A DNA stretch of 64,000 nt, taken from assembly GCF_030035605.1 (NCBI RefSeq), contig NZ_CP106736.1, forward strand, positions 4,027,001-4,091,000. Direction: 5' to 3'. Positions 49,572 through 58,981 of the stretch are shown here, piece by piece. This stretch comes from Silvimonas soli. Its GTDB lineage: Bacteria > Pseudomonadota > Gammaproteobacteria > Burkholderiales > Chitinibacteraceae. The position numbers were made by a program, and so were the translations under genes. Under the pieces are notes generated by a model. It saw only the letters and a program-made list of their open reading frames with translations, was not told the DNA's origin and did no database searches. Positions within the stretch are counted from its first letter, which is position 1. The number at the start of each line of letters is the position of its first letter.

Positions 49572-50582
49572 ATGAATCAGCAAGCTCATGATTACCCCTC
49601 CAGGCACGCTCCAACGAGCATTGTGGTGTTACTGCTGGACCCCGCCGCCAAGCGAGGCGAGGCTATCAGTCAGGCGCTGGCGACGGAAACGGACATCACC
49701 GTGCATACCTGCCATGAGCCAGAGCAGATGCTGGCGTTGATTGGGCAAGTCAAACCGGCGGTGATTCTGCAAACCCACGCCGCACTAGCCGATGCGGGTC
49801 TGGCACTGCTGCGCACCCTGCGCGACCATGCCGCTGCTGCACACACGCCAGTGGTCGTGCTGGCGGACCAGGCTGATCCAGCTGCCGCCAGCGCCGCGTT
49901 TGCTGCCGGAGCCAGCGACTATCTGGCGCATCAACCGCAGGCCACTGAATTGATCGCCCGCGTTCGCTACCACGCGCGTGCGCATCATGCCTTGCAGCAA
50001 CAAGAGCAGACTTCCCGCTTGCTGCATGACACGCAAAATCACCTGACACTGGCCAAGCAGCAACTCGAACAGATTACTCATTCGGATGGACTCACCGGCT
50101 TGCCCAATCGGCGCCGCTTTGACGACTATCTGGATATGGAGTGGCGGCGGGCCATGCGCGAGCAATCTACCTTGTCTTTGCTGATGGTCGATGTTGATTA
50201 CTTCAAGTCGTATAACGACAGCTTTGGGCATTTACAAGGTGATGCAGCGCTCAGCCGCATCGGTCTGGCCTTGCGGGAAAGCTGCGCCCGCCCGGCGGAT
50301 CTGGCGGCGCGCTTTGGCGGTGAAGTTTTTGTGGTGGTGTTACCCAATACCGGCGAAGAGGGGGCGTTGCTGATAGCCGAAAAAATCCGCCTGAGCATTA
50401 TGGAACTGGCCATTGAGCATGAAAACCCCGCCACGCGGGCCATGCTGACCGTGAGTATCGGCGTTGCCACGCGCGTGCCGAAAGCAGGCCCGGCGATTAC
50501 CTTGCTGGGGCTGGCGGACGAAGCGCTTTATCACGCCAAAACGACGGGTCGCAATCGCGTGCAGGTCGCAGTCGGCCCGTAA
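49572..50582 (+). CDS. Degenerate receiver-GGDEF protein
   Basis: 336 residues from ATG 49572. The N-terminal receiver-like domain (IVVLLLDPAAKRGEAISQALA...) has Gln-Thr (VILQTHAALAD) where the phosphoacceptor Asp should be. A coiled linker leads into a GGDEF domain (DGLTGLPNRRRFDDYL, DVDYFKSYNDSFGH). Its signature reads GGEVF instead of GGEEF, while the inhibitory-site RPAD lies five residues before. It may bind c-di-GMP rather than make it. Confidence 0.85.
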   Translation: MNQQAHDYPSRHAPTSIVVLLLDPAAKRGEAISQALATETDITVHTCHEPEQMLALIGQVKPAVILQTHAALADAGLALLRTLRDHAAAAHTPVVVLADQADPAAASAAFAAGASDYLAHQPQATELIARVRYHARAHHALQQQEQTSRLLHDTQNHLTLAKQQLEQITHSDGLTGLPNRRRFDDYLDMEWRRAMREQSTLSLLMVDVDYFKSYNDSFGHLQGDAALSRIGLALRESCARPADLAARFGGEVFVVVLPNTGEEGALLIAEKIRLSIMELAIEHENPATRAMLTVSIGVATRVPKAGPAITLLGLADEALYHAKTTGRNRVQVAVGP

Positions 50583-50672
50583 ACCTGAGTTGTTACTCAT
50601 GCGCTATTGCGCACCATGCGCCACCCTGGAATACTCACGGACTTCCTGTTTCCGAATCTGGTAGACAAACCG

Positions 50673-51053
50673 ATGAGTCCGCACGACAAACCCACAGACC
50701 CGGCGCCGCAAGGCAAACGCTGGCCTGCCCATGCCAAAGTGCGCCTGACCGGCATGGTTATTCTGGTTGGTGGTTTGCTTGCTGCAATTGTGGTTTATCT
50801 GATTGCTGGCAGCGATGCGGGCGCGGACCTGAACGGCATGGATGCCAGCAAGCAGTATCAATTCCAGCTGGAACGCATTGGCGGCAAATCGGTGGTGCTG
50901 GCTTCTGACTTCAACCAGTGGCTGGGCAGTTTGTGGCACGGCACCCGGCTGGCATGGACACTGGGCGTGCTGGCCGTTGTCATCGCCTTGTTTTGTTTCT
51001 GGTTGGCCGGTTTGATGGCCGTGGAGATACCGGAAGACGACACGCCAGACTAA
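50673..51053 (+). CDS. Small two-helix membrane protein
   Basis: 126 residues from ATG 50673 (an upstream in-frame ATG at 50607 is possible). Two membrane helices, VRLTGMVILVGGLLAAIVVYLIAG and TLGVLAVVIALFCFWLAGLMAVEI, flank a ~55-residue periplasmic loop; short acidic C-terminus. Not recognised. Follows the degenerate GGDEF gene by 90 nt and may be cotranscribed. Confidence 0.65.
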   Translation: MSPHDKPTDPAPQGKRWPAHAKVRLTGMVILVGGLLAAIVVYLIAGSDAGADLNGMDASKQYQFQLERIGGKSVVLASDFNQWLGSLWHGTRLAWTLGVLAVVIALFCFWLAGLMAVEIPEDDTPD

Positions 51054-51238
51054 CTGCCGCGCAGGCAAAAAAAGACCCCGACCCATTACGGTTATCGGGG
51101 CTCGTCAAATGCTCCAAAATGCGCTTGGGGGGATAGCAGGTGCGCACAAATTGAGTATTCGCCAGCATTTGCCATTGGTCACCCTGTCAGAGCCTGCAGC
51201 TAAATCCAGGCCCCCCCACACTCAAGGTTTTTTCAGTT

Positions 51239-52639
51239 ATGTCCGTGCCATCACCCGCAGCGCAAAACCTGTTTTTTGAAGGCAACCGTCAGATGCAGGC
51301 TGGCGAGTTGCTGGCGGCACAAAACTCTTTTGAGCAGGCGCTGGAACTGGCACCCGATATGGCCGAGGCACTGGCTAATCTGGCCTTGTTGCAAGAACGC
51401 GCTGGCGATATAGCGGCAGCTTTGGGCAGTTATCAGCGCGCGCTGCATCTGCAGCCCGCCAACACGCACATCTACCTCAACCTGAGTGGTTTGCTGATCA
51501 AGCAAAAACAGTTTGATCACGCCGAACTGGCCTGTCGGCAAGCGCTGGCACTTGATCCGGCATCGCCCACGTTGTTATCCAATCTGGGCATGTTGCTGGC
51601 CTGCGTGAAGCGCGAAGCTGAAGCAGAAGAGTGTTACCGCCAGGCTCTGGCGATTGATCCGGGTTATGCCAAAGCGCGCTTCAACCTGAGTTATATCTTG
51701 CTGCGGCAAGGGCGCCTGGAGGAGGGCTGGGAAGCCCACGAAGCACGCTCCAATGATCCGCTCGGCCGCTATTTTGAATTTCCGCGCTGGCAAGGCGAGA
51801 GCGTGGTGGGCAAAACGGTGCTGATCGGCTTTGAGGCCGGTTTTGGCGACATGATCCAGTTTGGCCGCTACGCCTTACAACTCAAGGCCATGTGCGCCAA
51901 ACGCGTGGGCATTGTGTGTCATCCGCCACTTAAAACGCTGCTGGCTGGGCTGACTGGCATTGACGAGGTGTTTGCCTACGACGAAGCCGTGCCCAAAACC
52001 GGTTGGGATTTCTGGGTGCCACCCATGACCTTGCCGCTGCATTGCCATACCCGGCTGGACAACGTCCCCGCACAGATTCCTTATCTGGCCACCGATTCGG
52101 CCAAAGTTGCACAGTGGGCCGCTACATTGCCCGCAGGCAAGTTACGCGTTGGCCTGGTGTGGCAAGGCAATCCGCAATTCGAGAACGATAAAGATCGCTC
52201 ACTACCCGCGCTGTCTGTGCTGGCGCCACTACTGGCAAATCGCGAGGTCCAGTTTGTGAGTCTGCAAAAAGGCTTTGCGCAAGAGACGGCGGCGCAGCAA
52301 CTGGCGGAACTGGGCGTATACGATGCTGCGCCCACGCTGGCGGATTTCTCCGATACCGCTGCGGTTATCGCCAATCTGGACTTGGTGATCAGCGTGGATA
52401 GCGCGGTGGCTCATCTCACCGGGGCACTGGGCAAACCTTGCTGGTTATTACTGGCGGATTTTCGCACCGACTGGCGCTGGCTGACCGAGCGCAGCGACAG
52501 CCCGTGGTATCCGCATATGCGTTTGTTCCGCCAGCCTGCCGGTGGCGGCTGGGACGGAGTCATCAAGCAAGTAGCAACGGCGTTGCGGGCATGGAATAAC
52601 GGTAATGCCGTCAGCCCAGCAGCAGCCGGGCCGCAATAG
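51239..52639 (+). CDS. TPR protein with glycosyltransferase-9-like domain
   Basis: 466 residues. Four to five TPR units (residues ~10-165, repeats of A-x-LAL-x-P-x-xA), then a GT-B fold domain (~180-450). GFEAGFGDMIQFGRYALQL, VGLVWQGNPQFENDKDRSLP and the nucleotide-sugar motif LVISVDSAVAHLTGALGKPCWLLL are visible. Similar to TPR-linked heptosyltransferase-like proteins in flagellin or surface glycosylation. Acceptor unknown. Its 3' end overlaps the convergent transporter gene by 29 nt. Confidence 0.8.
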   Translation: MSVPSPAAQNLFFEGNRQMQAGELLAAQNSFEQALELAPDMAEALANLALLQERAGDIAAALGSYQRALHLQPANTHIYLNLSGLLIKQKQFDHAELACRQALALDPASPTLLSNLGMLLACVKREAEAEECYRQALAIDPGYAKARFNLSYILLRQGRLEEGWEAHEARSNDPLGRYFEFPRWQGESVVGKTVLIGFEAGFGDMIQFGRYALQLKAMCAKRVGIVCHPPLKTLLAGLTGIDEVFAYDEAVPKTGWDFWVPPMTLPLHCHTRLDNVPAQIPYLATDSAKVAQWAATLPAGKLRVGLVWQGNPQFENDKDRSLPALSVLAPLLANREVQFVSLQKGFAQETAAQQLAELGVYDAAPTLADFSDTAAVIANLDLVISVDSAVAHLTGALGKPCWLLLADFRTDWRWLTERSDSPWYPHMRLFRQPAGGGWDGVIKQVATALRAWNNGNAVSPAAAGPQ

Positions 52640-53861
52640 CCAGCAACAGAGCGGGTGGCATCACCAGTACGCCCACTTTGAAGAACTGCCAGAACGTCAC
52701 CGTCACGCCCTCCCGGCGCAGCGCGCTTAACCAGAGAATGGTGGCGAGAGATCCGGTTACCGACAAATTAGGGCCAAGATCTACCCCGATCAGCACCGCG
52801 TCGACGACTTGCTGCGGACTGTGCGACAAGGCCAGGGTTGAACTGGCGATGAGCCCGGCTGGCAGGTTGTTGATGGCGTTACTGGCCAGCGCGAGCGCCA
52901 GTCCTGCCGTGGCTGCTGCTGCGTTTGCAGACATGCCAATGGCGTGATTAAGCCACTCGGCCAAGGTGCGGATCAGACTAGAACGGTCCAGCGCCTCTAC
53001 CAGCACAAACAAACCCGCCACCAGCGGCAAGACACCCCAGGAAATCTCTTTGAGCAATGGCCACGGCGAAGCGCGCTGGATCAGCATGACCAGGATCGCG
53101 GTCAGTGCGCCGAGTATCGCGGTCGGCAAGCCCAACTGCATATCCAGCGCCGACACGACCAACAATGTCACTGCCGTAACGACCAGACCGGCCAGCGCAA
53201 TCTTGCCATGCGTACTCAGCGGTTCTTGCGCGAGATTGGCATTGCACTGGCCTTGCAAAACGTGACGCTGTGTCCACCACAGCGCTGCCAGCGTCGCCGC
53301 AATTGACAACAAAGACGGCAGGGCAAAACGGCTTAGCCAGGCCAGCAAAGGTGGCAAATGGTTGCCATACAGCACCAGGTTGGCCGGATTGGAAATAGGC
53401 AGCACAAAACTGCCGGCATTGGCGATAAAGGCGCAGATAAACAAGAGCGGCAGCGGCGGCGCGTTGGCCTTGCGGGCCATGGCAAACACGGCCGGTGTCA
53501 GCACGACGGCAGTCGTGTCGTTAGACATAAACACTGTTACCACAGTGCCAATCAAATAAACCAGCAGGAACAAGCGAGTGGGCGAACCCCGCGCATGGTT
53601 AACCGCCAGTACCGCAACCCAGTCGAACAAACCTTCGCGGCGGGCCACTTCGGACAACAGCATCATGCCGGTCAGAAAAAGATAAACGTCCAGCCCCTTG
53701 CTCACGGCGCCCCACGCTGCCAGCCACGGCATCTGTCCCAACAACAGGATGATCGCCGCACCGCCACAGGCCCATACCGCTTCTGGCCAGCGCAGCGGAC
53801 GCAAGATTACGCCCGCTGTTGCTAGCGCCGAAACGCTCCATATCACCCAATTTTGATTCAT
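52611..53861 (-). CDS. ArsB/NhaD-type (SLC13-like) anion transporter
   Basis: 416 residues, about 11-12 membrane helices. SNDTTAVVLTPAVFAMAR, FIANAGSFVLPISNPANLVLYG and SNAINNLPAGLIA, LGPNLSVTGSLATILW are signatures of the ArsB/NhaD ion-transporter superfamily. Arsenite efflux, citrate or another anion are all possible; no ars regulator or reductase adjoins it, so the substrate stays open. Confidence 0.85.
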   Translation of the reverse strand: MNQNWVIWSVSALATAGVILRPLRWPEAVWACGGAAIILLLGQMPWLAAWGAVSKGLDVYLFLTGMMLLSEVARREGLFDWVAVLAVNHARGSPTRLFLLVYLIGTVVTVFMSNDTTAVVLTPAVFAMARKANAPPLPLLFICAFIANAGSFVLPISNPANLVLYGNHLPPLLAWLSRFALPSLLSIAATLAALWWTQRHVLQGQCNANLAQEPLSTHGKIALAGLVVTAVTLLVVSALDMQLGLPTAILGALTAILVMLIQRASPWPLLKEISWGVLPLVAGLFVLVEALDRSSLIRTLAEWLNHAIGMSANAAAATAGLALALASNAINNLPAGLIASSTLALSHSPQQVVDAVLIGVDLGPNLSVTGSLATILWLSALRREGVTVTFWQFFKVGVLVMPPALLLAIAARLLLG

Positions 53862-54048
53862 CGGTTCTGCTTCTCTTCACACGCTGACTGCAATGGGCGA
53901 TCAGGATATCGCGCCAACGGATGTTTTTGCAGCGTAGTTGCAGTTATCAGCCAGCACCGACACATCTTTGCACCAGTGGCTGACGGTCATTTGCTGCTTT
54001 GGCGCGCATGCTGGCACGCATCAGCATTGTCATTGGGGGAGGGGATCT

Positions 54049-54222
54049 ATGTCTTCTTTTACGCTATATCTGGTGGGGGTGGTCATTGCTATTGCCGGCT
54101 TGGGGTACGCGGCGTATCTCGCGCACGTGCCCGATCACTGGCTCGCCGCGGGGGTGATTATCGCCATTGGTATCGGTATTGTTGGCGCGGTGCGCAGCAC
54201 CCGCTTTCGTGATCCACCCTGA
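54049..54222 (+). CDS. Small membrane protein
   Basis: 57 residues from ATG 54049 behind a very strong GGGGGAGGGG site. Two hydrophobic segments (LYLVGVVIAIAGLGYAAYLA and AAGVIIAIGIGIVGAV) and a basic end (RSTRFRDPP). Not recognised by family; similar short inner-membrane proteins are widespread. Confidence 0.65.
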   Translation: MSSFTLYLVGVVIAIAGLGYAAYLAHVPDHWLAAGVIIAIGIGIVGAVRSTRFRDPP

Positions 54223-54313
54223 GCTTGCAACAAGCAAACTGGCGTGAGTGGCAGAGTGGGCTATCATCCGGACTGCATTTATTTCTTTCTTCCACTTTGT
54301 TGAGTGCAGTCTC

Positions 54314-54634
54314 ATGGCTTCTAGCGAAAACCAAAATAACGAGCAACTGGACGCAAAATATTCCGCCCACTGCATCGTGTCTAATCGCGTCCTCAAAGAC
54401 GGCGCCAGGGTAGGGTTTCTCTACCGCGAAGCGGCTGATCGTGATGACGACAGCGGCTGGTGCATTACCGCAGGCGACGAATCCCAAGACTATATGGATG
54501 ACGTCACCAATGTCTCTTACGTCACGTTGAGTGCCGTGCTCAAGTGCGACAGCACCATCATGAATTTGCTGGACTCTGAAGTGGGCGCCGAGTATGTCCG
54601 GGTTGGCAGCAGTGCGCTGTTTGTGCGGGCGTAA
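54314..54634 (+). CDS. DUF2185 (Imm33-like) protein
   Basis: 106 residues from ATG 54314. CIVSNRVLKDGARVGFLYREA and DDSGWCITAGDESQDYMDD match DUF2185, a family that includes predicted immunity proteins of polymorphic toxins. No toxin gene adjoins it, so it may be an orphan immunity gene or a housekeeping member of the family. Confidence 0.75.
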   Translation: MASSENQNNEQLDAKYSAHCIVSNRVLKDGARVGFLYREAADRDDDSGWCITAGDESQDYMDDVTNVSYVTLSAVLKCDSTIMNLLDSEVGAEYVRVGSSALFVRA

Positions 54635-54686
54635 TCGGGCACTTTTATCACTTTTATAGTCTGATTCTGGATCGTCCCACGGCCAG

Positions 54687-55577
54687 CTAGCGTAATCGCA
54701 GCGCTTCTACCAGCAATGCAAACGCCGGGGACGATTGCCGACGGCTCGGGTAATACAGGTGATATCCCGGAAAAGTGGGGCTCCATGCAGCTAGCACCTG
54801 TTGCAACTGACCAGCAGCGATATGCGCTTGCACCATGTCCAGCGGCAGATAGGCCAGCCCAAACCCCGCCAGCGCCGCGTTGAGGATTTGCGGGCTGCTA
54901 TTGAATACCAGTTGCCCTTCAACCCGCACGTTCAGGGCGTGTCCGTCACGTTCCAGCTCCCACGCATAGAGCCCGCCATGTGTGGGCAAGCGCAGATTGA
55001 TACAGCTATGGCTGGCCAGGTCTTGTGGCGTTTGCGGGCTGCCGCGCCGGGCCAGATATTCCGGCGACCCCACGATCAGCATGCGCAAATCCGGCGCAAT
55101 CCGCACTGCAATCATGTCTTTGGCAACCTGCTCGCCCAACCGGATACCCGCATCAAAACGGTCGGCCACAATGTCGGTCAGACCGTAGTTGATATTGATC
55201 TCGACTTTGATATCCGGGTAATCCGGCAGGAATTGGGCCAACTTGGGCCACAGCACCGTGCTGGCGGCATGTTCGGCGGCCGAGATGCGGATGGTGCCAG
55301 CGGGTTTCTCTCGCAACTCACTCAAGGCCGCGAGTTCTTCTTCAATTTCTTCAAAGCGGGGTGCGATGGTGCTGAGCAAGCGCTCGCCTGCTTCGGTGGG
55401 CGAAACGCTGCGCGTGGTGCGGGTTAGCAAACGCAAGCCCAAACGCGTCTCCAGCCCTCTGATGGTATGACTCAACGCCGATTGCGAGACGCCCAGCCGG
55501 GCGGCGGCGCGGGTAAAGCTGCCGTCCCGGGCCACCGCAATGAATGCCACCAGATCATTCAAGTTTTGCTGTGCCAT
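54687..55577 (-). CDS. LysR-family regulator
   Basis: 296 residues. Winged helix at the N-terminus (NDLVAFIAVARDGSFTRAAARLGVSQSALSHTIRGLETRLGLRLLTRTTRSVSPTEAGERLL) and a LysR substrate-binding domain. Divergent from the carboxymuconolactone-decarboxylase-like and aldo/keto reductase genes, which it most likely controls. Repeats of ATCTAAT about 26 bp apart in the 132-bp intergenic region are possible sites. Confidence 0.9.
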   Translation of the reverse strand: MAQQNLNDLVAFIAVARDGSFTRAAARLGVSQSALSHTIRGLETRLGLRLLTRTTRSVSPTEAGERLLSTIAPRFEEIEEELAALSELREKPAGTIRISAAEHAASTVLWPKLAQFLPDYPDIKVEININYGLTDIVADRFDAGIRLGEQVAKDMIAVRIAPDLRMLIVGSPEYLARRGSPQTPQDLASHSCINLRLPTHGGLYAWELERDGHALNVRVEGQLVFNSSPQILNAALAGFGLAYLPLDMVQAHIAAGQLQQVLAAWSPTFPGYHLYYPSRRQSSPAFALLVEALRLR

Positions 55578-55709
55578 TGATGAGCCAATCTAATAAGTGC
55601 ATGCCGATTTTGCCATCTAATCATAACTGAGCAAGGCTGTTAAATTTCTTTCCAACGCCAGCAGTCCGTTAGTGGCTAACGGCGATGGCACATGGAAAGG
55701 AGATTCATC

Positions 55710-56036
55710 ATGTCTAGCAAGCCTTCTGCCGCACGTGAAGCGTTCGGCGATATTGCCCCGGCCTTGGCCGATTACACCGACAACGTATTGTTTGGCGACG
55801 TGTGGGAGCGCCCGGGACTATCGCCGCGTGATCGCAGCCTGATAACCGTGGCCAGTCTGATTTCGCTCTACCGCCTGAACGAGTTGCCGTTTCATCTGAA
55901 AAAGGCGCTGGCCAACGGCGTAACGCGCGACGAGCTCATCGAAGTAATTACCCATCTGGCGTTTTATTCCGGCTGGCCCACTGCCAGCACCGCCTTGCCT
56001 ATCGCCAGGAAAGTCTTTGAAGAAGCGGGCATCTAG
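55710..56036 (+). CDS. Carboxymuconolactone decarboxylase-family protein
   Basis: 108 residues from ATG 55710 (AAAGGAGA upstream). FGDVWERPGLSPRDRSLITVASLISLYRLNELPFHLKKALANGVTRDELIEVITHLAFYSGWP is the CMD domain. It lacks the AhpD CxxC pair. Members paired with an aldo/keto reductase and a divergent LysR gene are frequent in proteobacteria and linked to quinone or electrophile stress. Confidence 0.9.
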   Translation: MSSKPSAAREAFGDIAPALADYTDNVLFGDVWERPGLSPRDRSLITVASLISLYRLNELPFHLKKALANGVTRDELIEVITHLAFYSGWPTASTALPIARKVFEEAGI

Positions 56037-56113
56037 TTTTATGCCCCGCTGATTACCAACAACCACGAACAACCCCAAACCCTCGCAGGCCCGAGCCTGC
56101 ATGGAGAACTGAC

Positions 56114-57118
56114 ATGGATTACCGCTATCTGGGCCGCAGCGCGCTCAAAGTGTCGCCGCTATGTCTGGGCGCAATGATGTTTGGCGGAGAAACGGACGAA
56201 GCTACCGCCACCCGCATCATCGACAAAGCCTTTGACCAGGGCATTAATTTCATTGATACCGCCGATGTTTATCACGCCGGGCGCTCTGAAGAGATTGTCG
56301 GGCGGGCCATCGCCCAGCGGCGCGATAGCTGGGTCATTGCCACCAAATTTGGCTTTCCCACGGCGCAAGGGCCCAATGAGCAAGGCCAGTCCCGCAAATG
56401 GATCATGCAATCGGTGGAGGCCAGCCTGAAGCGCCTGGGTACGGATTACATCGACATCCTGTATTTTCATCGCGCGCTACTGGATGCTCCGCTGGAAGAG
56501 GGCGTGCGCGCGGTGGGCGATCTGATCCGCCAGGGCAAGGTGCGCTACTTTGGATTGTCCAATTTCAAAGGCTGGCGCATTGCCGAAATTGCGCGTCTGG
56601 CTGACCAGATGGGCATGGATCGGCCCGTGGCCAGCGAACCGCTATACAACATTGTTGATCGCACGGCAGAAGTGGAACAACTGCCCGCAGCAGGCCACTA
56701 CGGCTTGGGCGTGGTGTCGTACAGTCCGCTGGCACGCGGCGTACTCAGCGGCAAATACGCTGTGGATTCGCCGCCGCCCGCAGACAGCCGTGCCGGGCGT
56801 GGTGACAAGCGCATCGCGCAAACCGAATGGCGCCCGGAATCGCTCAAGATTGCCCAAGCCATTGCTGCTCGCGCCGCTGAACGAGGCACAACCTCCATCG
56901 CCTACGCGCTGGCCTGGGTGCTGAAAAACCAGCTAGTCAGCGCCACCATCGCTGGCCCACGTACCGAAGCGCAATGGGACAGCTATATGCCTGCGCTGGC
57001 GCTGCAACTGGATGCCGACGATGAAAAGTTCATCGATAGCCTGGTGCCACCGGGTCATGCCTCAACGCCGGGTTATACCGATCCGGGTTATCCGGTAGAA
57101 GGGCGGCGGGCGCGCTAA
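56114..57118 (+). CDS. Aldo/keto reductase
   Basis: 334 residues. The tetrad is visible: Asp and Tyr in FIDTADVYHAGRSEE, Lys in WVIATKFG, His in IDILYFHRA. NADPH-binding end LSNFKGWR and SATIAGPRTEAQW. Same operon as the CMD gene (77 nt gap with GGAGAAC). Reduces aldehydes or ketones. Confidence 0.95.
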   Translation: MDYRYLGRSALKVSPLCLGAMMFGGETDEATATRIIDKAFDQGINFIDTADVYHAGRSEEIVGRAIAQRRDSWVIATKFGFPTAQGPNEQGQSRKWIMQSVEASLKRLGTDYIDILYFHRALLDAPLEEGVRAVGDLIRQGKVRYFGLSNFKGWRIAEIARLADQMGMDRPVASEPLYNIVDRTAEVEQLPAAGHYGLGVVSYSPLARGVLSGKYAVDSPPPADSRAGRGDKRIAQTEWRPESLKIAQAIAARAAERGTTSIAYALAWVLKNQLVSATIAGPRTEAQWDSYMPALALQLDADDEKFIDSLVPPGHASTPGYTDPGYPVEGRRAR

Positions 57119-57163
57119 ATACGGTGTGGCAAGTTGACCGGGTGGCGCAAGCACAATAAAAAA

Positions 57164-57188
57164 ACCATCGAAGACCGATGGTTTTTTT
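57164..57188. terminator. Rho-independent terminator, probably bidirectional
   Basis: ACCATCG-AAGAC-CGATGGT with T residues after and A residues before, between convergent genes. Confidence 0.85.
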
Positions 57189-57214
57189 ATTGGTATCTGG
57201 CCAGATTTCGAGGA

Positions 57215-57670
57215 TCAGTTTGGCTGGGCAGAGGAGTGATGGCTGCTGATCAACCAGTTCTTGCCGGTCCAGACGTAGGTATAGGTATACCGTGCTTTGA
57301 CGTGGCTGCCGTCCTTGAGCGTAAAGGTGTAGAGCCCGGCATCTATGGCAGAGTTACAGCCAATGATCACCTTGCGGAAATCAATTTTGCCGACAGGTTT
57401 TTTCTGCAAAAAGTGCTGGAAATAATCCACCTTTTGTTCCCGGCTAATACGAGGCTGATCAGAGACGGTAGGCAGAAGAATCGAATCGCGAGCGTAGTTT
57501 TTTACAACCTTGTCGGCATCACCCGTTTGCAAAGAGGCGTTCCAGCGATCAAATAGCGAAGCGATTTCTTTGGTGGTCACCGGGCGGCAGATTTCAGAGT
57601 GGGCCAATGCTGCGGGCGAAGCGACGATGCCAAACAGTGCAATCGAGGCAAGTAGCTTTTTCGTGATCAT
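57215..57670 (-). CDS. Secreted SgcJ/NTF2-like protein
   Basis: 151 residues. Signal peptide MITKKLLASIALFGIVASPAALA. The mature part has the cone-shaped NTF2-like pattern (EIASLFDRWNASLQTGDADKVVKNYARDSILLPT, YFQHFLQKKPVGKI, TYTYVWTGKNWLISSHHSSAQP), as in SgcJ/EcaC-type proteins. Probably binds a small molecule in the periplasm; reaction unknown. Confidence 0.85.
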   Translation of the reverse strand: MITKKLLASIALFGIVASPAALAHSEICRPVTTKEIASLFDRWNASLQTGDADKVVKNYARDSILLPTVSDQPRISREQKVDYFQHFLQKKPVGKIDFRKVIIGCNSAIDAGLYTFTLKDGSHVKARYTYTYVWTGKNWLISSHHSSAQPN

Positions 57671-58113
57671 GGAGTGGTTCCTGAGTTAAAGACTTATATG
57701 AGTTTTTCCTCCGGCGGACGATTGCGGGTTTTAGCGAACAAAAAACTGCAGCTGTTCACGCTTGCGCCAAACCAGGGAAGCGCAGTATCAGCTGAGTTCG
57801 TGACCGGATAAATTTAACTAAACATTGTTAATGAATACTAAAAAATATTCATGCTACGGAATTGGACGTGCTAAGTCTGCTTTGGATTGCGTGCCGGATT
57901 GATTGGCTACCCAACGCCCAGAGGCAGCGGGCGGGCAGGGCATTCCATAAGCAGTTGCGCGATATTGTGCGGGGATTGCCGCATGCCTGGCGCTAGCAAG
58001 GGGGCGATATTTAGCTGCGAGACTTAAATGCTGGCATTGGGGCGTCAATTGCCAATCCGTCTGGATGTGAAAAGAGGTGCTTGCGCACCTCTTTCCGTTC
58101 TTTCAGCCAGCAA
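57671..58113. other. Intergenic region without recognised gene
   Basis: An AT-rich part around 57810-57855 presumably holds the promoter of the SgcJ-like gene. A minus-strand frame at 57854-58048 has no ribosome site or coding character. A hairpin-like GTGCTTGCGCAC (58077-58088) with following TCTTT may end the SDR transcript region. Confidence 0.35.
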
Positions 58114-58863
58114 TTACTGGGCGGTATAAGCGCCGTCCACCGCAACAGATTGGCCCGTCAAATAGCGTGCTTTGTCAGAGCCCAGCCAGACGATTGTTTC
58201 GGCAATTTCGTCGGGAGTTGCCGCACGGCGAGCGGGGATGCTGGCCAGGAAGCCATTCTTGAGGGCTTCATCGCGTCCAACAAAGCGGTCCAGCATGTCT
58301 GTCTGCACCGGACCGGGCGCAACCGCATTCACCCGCACGCCGATGGGCGCGCCTTCCAGCGCCGCGCTGCGGGTAAGCCCTTCAACCGCATGCTTGCTCG
58401 CGACATAAACCGATGCCCCCGCCATGCCAACCTGACCGGCAATGGATGAGAGATTGACGATGGCGCCAGCGCCTTGCAACTGCATCACGCGCATTTCGTG
58501 CTTGATGGACAACAGCGCGCCCAGCACGTTGGTCTCGAAAGTATCCCGGTAGTTTTGTTCTGTCTGCTCGGTAATGGGGCCGCCCTGGCCTTCCACGCCC
58601 GCGTTATTCACGGCGACGTCGATACGGCCAAAACGGGCGACGGCACCTTCAACCAGCGCACGCACTTCGGCTTCTTGCGTGACGTCGGCCTTGATGAACT
58701 CTGCCTGCGCGCCCAGCGCCCGGATTTCTGCCGCCAGCGCTTGCCCGGCTTCGGGGCGGCGGCCACTCACCACCACATTGGCCCCCAGCTTGCCAAAAGC
58801 CAGTGCAGTTGCGCGGCCAATGCCGGTTAAAGCGCCAGTAATCAATACAGTTTGCGATGTCAT
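58114..58863 (-). CDS. Short-chain dehydrogenase/reductase
   Basis: 249 residues from ATG 58863 (GGAGAAC upstream). Cofactor motif TGALTGIGRA, NNAGVE, catalytic Ser in NLSSIAG and YVASK (Tyr, Lys). Classical SDR. Divergent from the LysR gene at 58982, its likely regulator. The in-frame start at 58917 is rejected. Confidence 0.95.
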   Translation of the reverse strand: MTSQTVLITGALTGIGRATALAFGKLGANVVVSGRRPEAGQALAAEIRALGAQAEFIKADVTQEAEVRALVEGAVARFGRIDVAVNNAGVEGQGGPITEQTEQNYRDTFETNVLGALLSIKHEMRVMQLQGAGAIVNLSSIAGQVGMAGASVYVASKHAVEGLTRSAALEGAPIGVRVNAVAPGPVQTDMLDRFVGRDEALKNGFLASIPARRAATPDEIAETIVWLGSDKARYLTGQSVAVDGAYTAQ

Positions 58864-58981
58864 GATGTTCTCCTTTGGGTTAGGTCTTGCTACGGGGCCT
58901 ACTTTGATTGATTCCAAAGGGTTGAAATAGACCGTAATGAGTCGTATAAGTTATGCCATTACGGAATAGATGAGTGGGTGA

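Noticed and set aside
51068..51098. Hairpin CCCCGA...TCGGGG with an A run as terminator of the plus-strand gene
   Set aside because: The T run would be on the minus strand only, where no gene ends; left unassigned.
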